NCBI GenBank assembly: GCA_023259675.1
Contig: JALRGT010000002.1
Location: forward strand, 62,001 to 126,000
Direction of reading: 5' to 3'
Source of the DNA: Flavobacterium sp.
GTDB lineage: Bacteria; Bacteroidota; Bacteroidia; Flavobacteriales; Flavobacteriaceae
DNA: 64,000 nucleotides
Under the pieces are notes generated by a model that was given only the letters and a program-made list of their open reading frames with translations, searched no databases and was not told where the DNA came from. Positions 62,515 to 64,000 of the stretch are shown here, one piece after another. Both the position numbers and the translations under genes were made by a program. The first letter of the stretch is position 1. The number at the start of each line of letters is the position of its first letter.

Positions 62515-64000
62515 TTATTTCAATCCAGCTAAACTGTGCTCGATTGTTTCAATTTTAGACAAAGCATCCGCTTCTTTTTGCCTTTCATTCGCAATTACTT
62601 TTTCTGGCGCACCGGACACAAACTTCTCGTTAGACAATTTAGCCTGTACCGATTTTAAGAATCCTTGGGTATAAACCAATTCGGCCGTAAGTTTTGCAAT
62701 TTCTTCCTCAACATTGATATTTCCGGTAATCGGGATAAAATATTCATTCGATTTTACTCTAAAAGACAAAGCACCATCCACTTTATCTGAAACATATTCC
62801 AGCGATGTAATATTTCCCAGTTTGGTTATTACCGAATCAAAATAAGTCGATGTACTATCGTTATTAATCGCTTTCAAATCAATTGCATCCTTAAATGGGA
62901 TATTCTTGTCTTTACGAATGGTTCGTATTCCTGATATCACTTCGATTGCATTTTCAAAATCGGCAATTAAATCCGCATTAAATGGCTTCATTTCTGGCCA
63001 AGTCGATACTATTAATGCTTCTTCTTTGGTTCTAGGCGCAAGAATATGCCAAATTTCCTCTGTCAAGAAAGGCATAAACGGATGTAATAATTTCAAATTA
63101 TTTTCTAACATTTCTATCGCTTTCGCAAAAGTTACGCTGTCAATCGGCTGTTGGTAGCCCGGTTTTATCATCTCTAGGAACCAAGAACAAAAATCATCCC
63201 AAACCAATTTATAAATCGCCATTAAAGCATCTGAGATTCTGTATTTCTCAAAATTATCTTCAATTTCTAAAAGTGTTTGTTGCAATTTGGCTTCATACCA
63301 TTCTATCGCCACTTTGGAAGATTCTGGTTGCGGAATAGTTTCCGAAACTTCCCATCCCTTAATCAATTTGAAAGCATTCCAGATTTTATTTGAAAAGCCT
63401 TTTCCTTGGTTACACAACTCTTCGTCAAACATGATATCGTTTCCGGCAGAAGCACTTAAAAGCAATCCTACACGAACTCCATCGGCACCAAATCTCTCAA
63501 TTAATTCTAATGGTTCCGGAGAATTCCCTAACGATTTAGACATTTTACGTCTTTGTTTGTCTCGAACCAACCCAGTTAAATATACATTGGTAAATGGTTT
63601 TTTACCTGTATATTCATAACCCGCAATAATCATTCTGGCCACCCAGAAAAACAAAATATCTGGACCTGTAACCAAATCATTGGTAGGATAATAATATTTA
63701 AAATCTTCGTTTTCCGGATTCATAATTCCACCAAAAACTGACATCGGCCATAACCAAGATGAAAACCAAGTATCTAGCGCGTCTGCGTCTTGTTTTAAGT
63801 CAGAAATGAGAAGTGAAAAGTTAGAAGTTTTGGCTTTTGCCAATTCTAAAGCATCTTCTATATTTTCAGCAACTACAAAATCCTCTTTTCCATCTCCGTA
63901 GAAATAGGCTGGAATCTGTTGTCCCCACCACAATTGACGAGAAATATTCCAATCTCGGATATTATTTAACCAATGAGCATAAGTATTCTCAAAACGTTTC
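62515..64000 (-). CDS. valS: Valine--tRNA ligase, C-terminal part (5' end outside window)
   Basis: The frame stays open to the right edge, so the start and the HIGH-motif half lie outside; about 495 C-terminal residues are visible. The class I KMSKS signature is present in RRKMSKSLGN, preceded by ADALDTWFSSWLWP and PTNDLVTGPDILFFWVARM, which are typical of ValRS. Then come the anticodon-binding domain (IWNAFKLIKGWE, FMPFLTEEIWHIL) and a C-terminal coiled-coil arm (IAKLTAELVYTQGFLKSVQAKL, SGAPEKVIANERQKEADA). It charges tRNA-Val and edits threonine. A bidirectional terminator follows its stop. Confidence 0.97.
   Translation of the reverse strand, partial: KRFENTYAHWLNNIRDWNISRQLWWGQQIPAYFYGDGKEDFVVAENIEDALELAKAKTSNFSLLISDLKQDADALDTWFSSWLWPMSVFGGIMNPENEDFKYYYPTNDLVTGPDILFFWVARMIIAGYEYTGKKPFTNVYLTGLVRDKQRRKMSKSLGNSPEPLELIERFGADGVRVGLLLSASAGNDIMFDEELCNQGKGFSNKIWNAFKLIKGWEVSETIPQPESSKVAIEWYEAKLQQTLLEIEDNFEKYRISDALMAIYKLVWDDFCSWFLEMIKPGYQQPIDSVTFAKAIEMLENNLKLLHPFMPFLTEEIWHILAPRTKEEALIVSTWPEMKPFNADLIADFENAIEVISGIRTIRKDKNIPFKDAIDLKAINNDSTSTYFDSVITKLGNITSLEYVSDKVDGALSFRVKSNEYFIPITGNINVEEEIAKLTAELVYTQGFLKSVQAKLSNEKFVSGAPEKVIANERQKEADALSKIETIEHSLAGLK

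Overview
The window reads as chromosomal DNA of a Flavobacteriaceae bacterium, most likely Flavobacterium or a close relative. The signs are the low G+C content, A/T-rich spacers, promoters of the Bacteroidetes form (TTG, about 19 bases, TAnnTTTG), almost no Shine-Dalgarno sequences, a type IX secretion sorting domain, an eukaryote-like type II glutamine synthetase beside a type III enzyme, a fused IcmF mutase, and intergenic repeat families of the kind common in flavobacteria. It is mostly housekeeping and accessory metabolism. I see no rRNA, tRNA, CRISPR array, insertion sequence or prophage.

Layout. 1-6759 is a minus-strand light and pigment cluster (after one plus-strand partial SDR gene): a MerR regulator with the cobalamin photoreceptor motifs, then crtI, crtB, crtZ, an SRPBCC protein and a photolyase. 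6825-16389 holds a Kir-type potassium channel, a phosphoribosyltransferase and dienelactone hydrolase pair, a serine hydrolase, a Zn/Cd-type P-type ATPase with a DKTRT phosphorylation motif, and a leucine-rich-repeat membrane protein translationally coupled to a CPBP intramembrane protease. 16633-26775 carries a kinase-less PAS protein, purM, a DUF4242 protein, two head-to-head glutamine synthetases, a TerC protein and a collagen-like lipoprotein. 26977-30003 is a large T9SS-secreted protein, followed by about 1.1 kb without a gene. 31087-45590 is metabolic: icmF, purU, katA, pyrF, an OmpA-type porin with thrombospondin-type repeats, and prfA. 45591-50543 is repeat-rich, with two small unknown proteins, a GH10 xylanase lipoprotein and an aldo/keto reductase. 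50544-55040 contains topoisomerase III, a YdeI-type protein with a CDGSH iron-sulfur tail, and small secreted proteins. 55222-61938 is an iron-uptake locus with two siderophore-type TonB-dependent receptors, each followed by a PepSY membrane protein; both receptor promoters share the same pair of TCTAAATAA motifs. The window closes with a HIT protein and the C-terminal part of valS.

The observations I rate highest are: the LRR protein ending in a Cys/Gly motif, a membrane helix and a Lys-rich tail, with the overlapping CPBP protease (a candidate dedicated sorting pair analogous to myxosortase/MYXO-CTERM); the duplicated motif architecture at the two TonB-receptor promoters; the photoreceptor-crt-photolyase cluster, which lacks a lycopene cyclase gene; GC-rich palindromes inside the interdomain linkers of icmF; the CDGSH fusion; and the DKTRT P-type ATPase.
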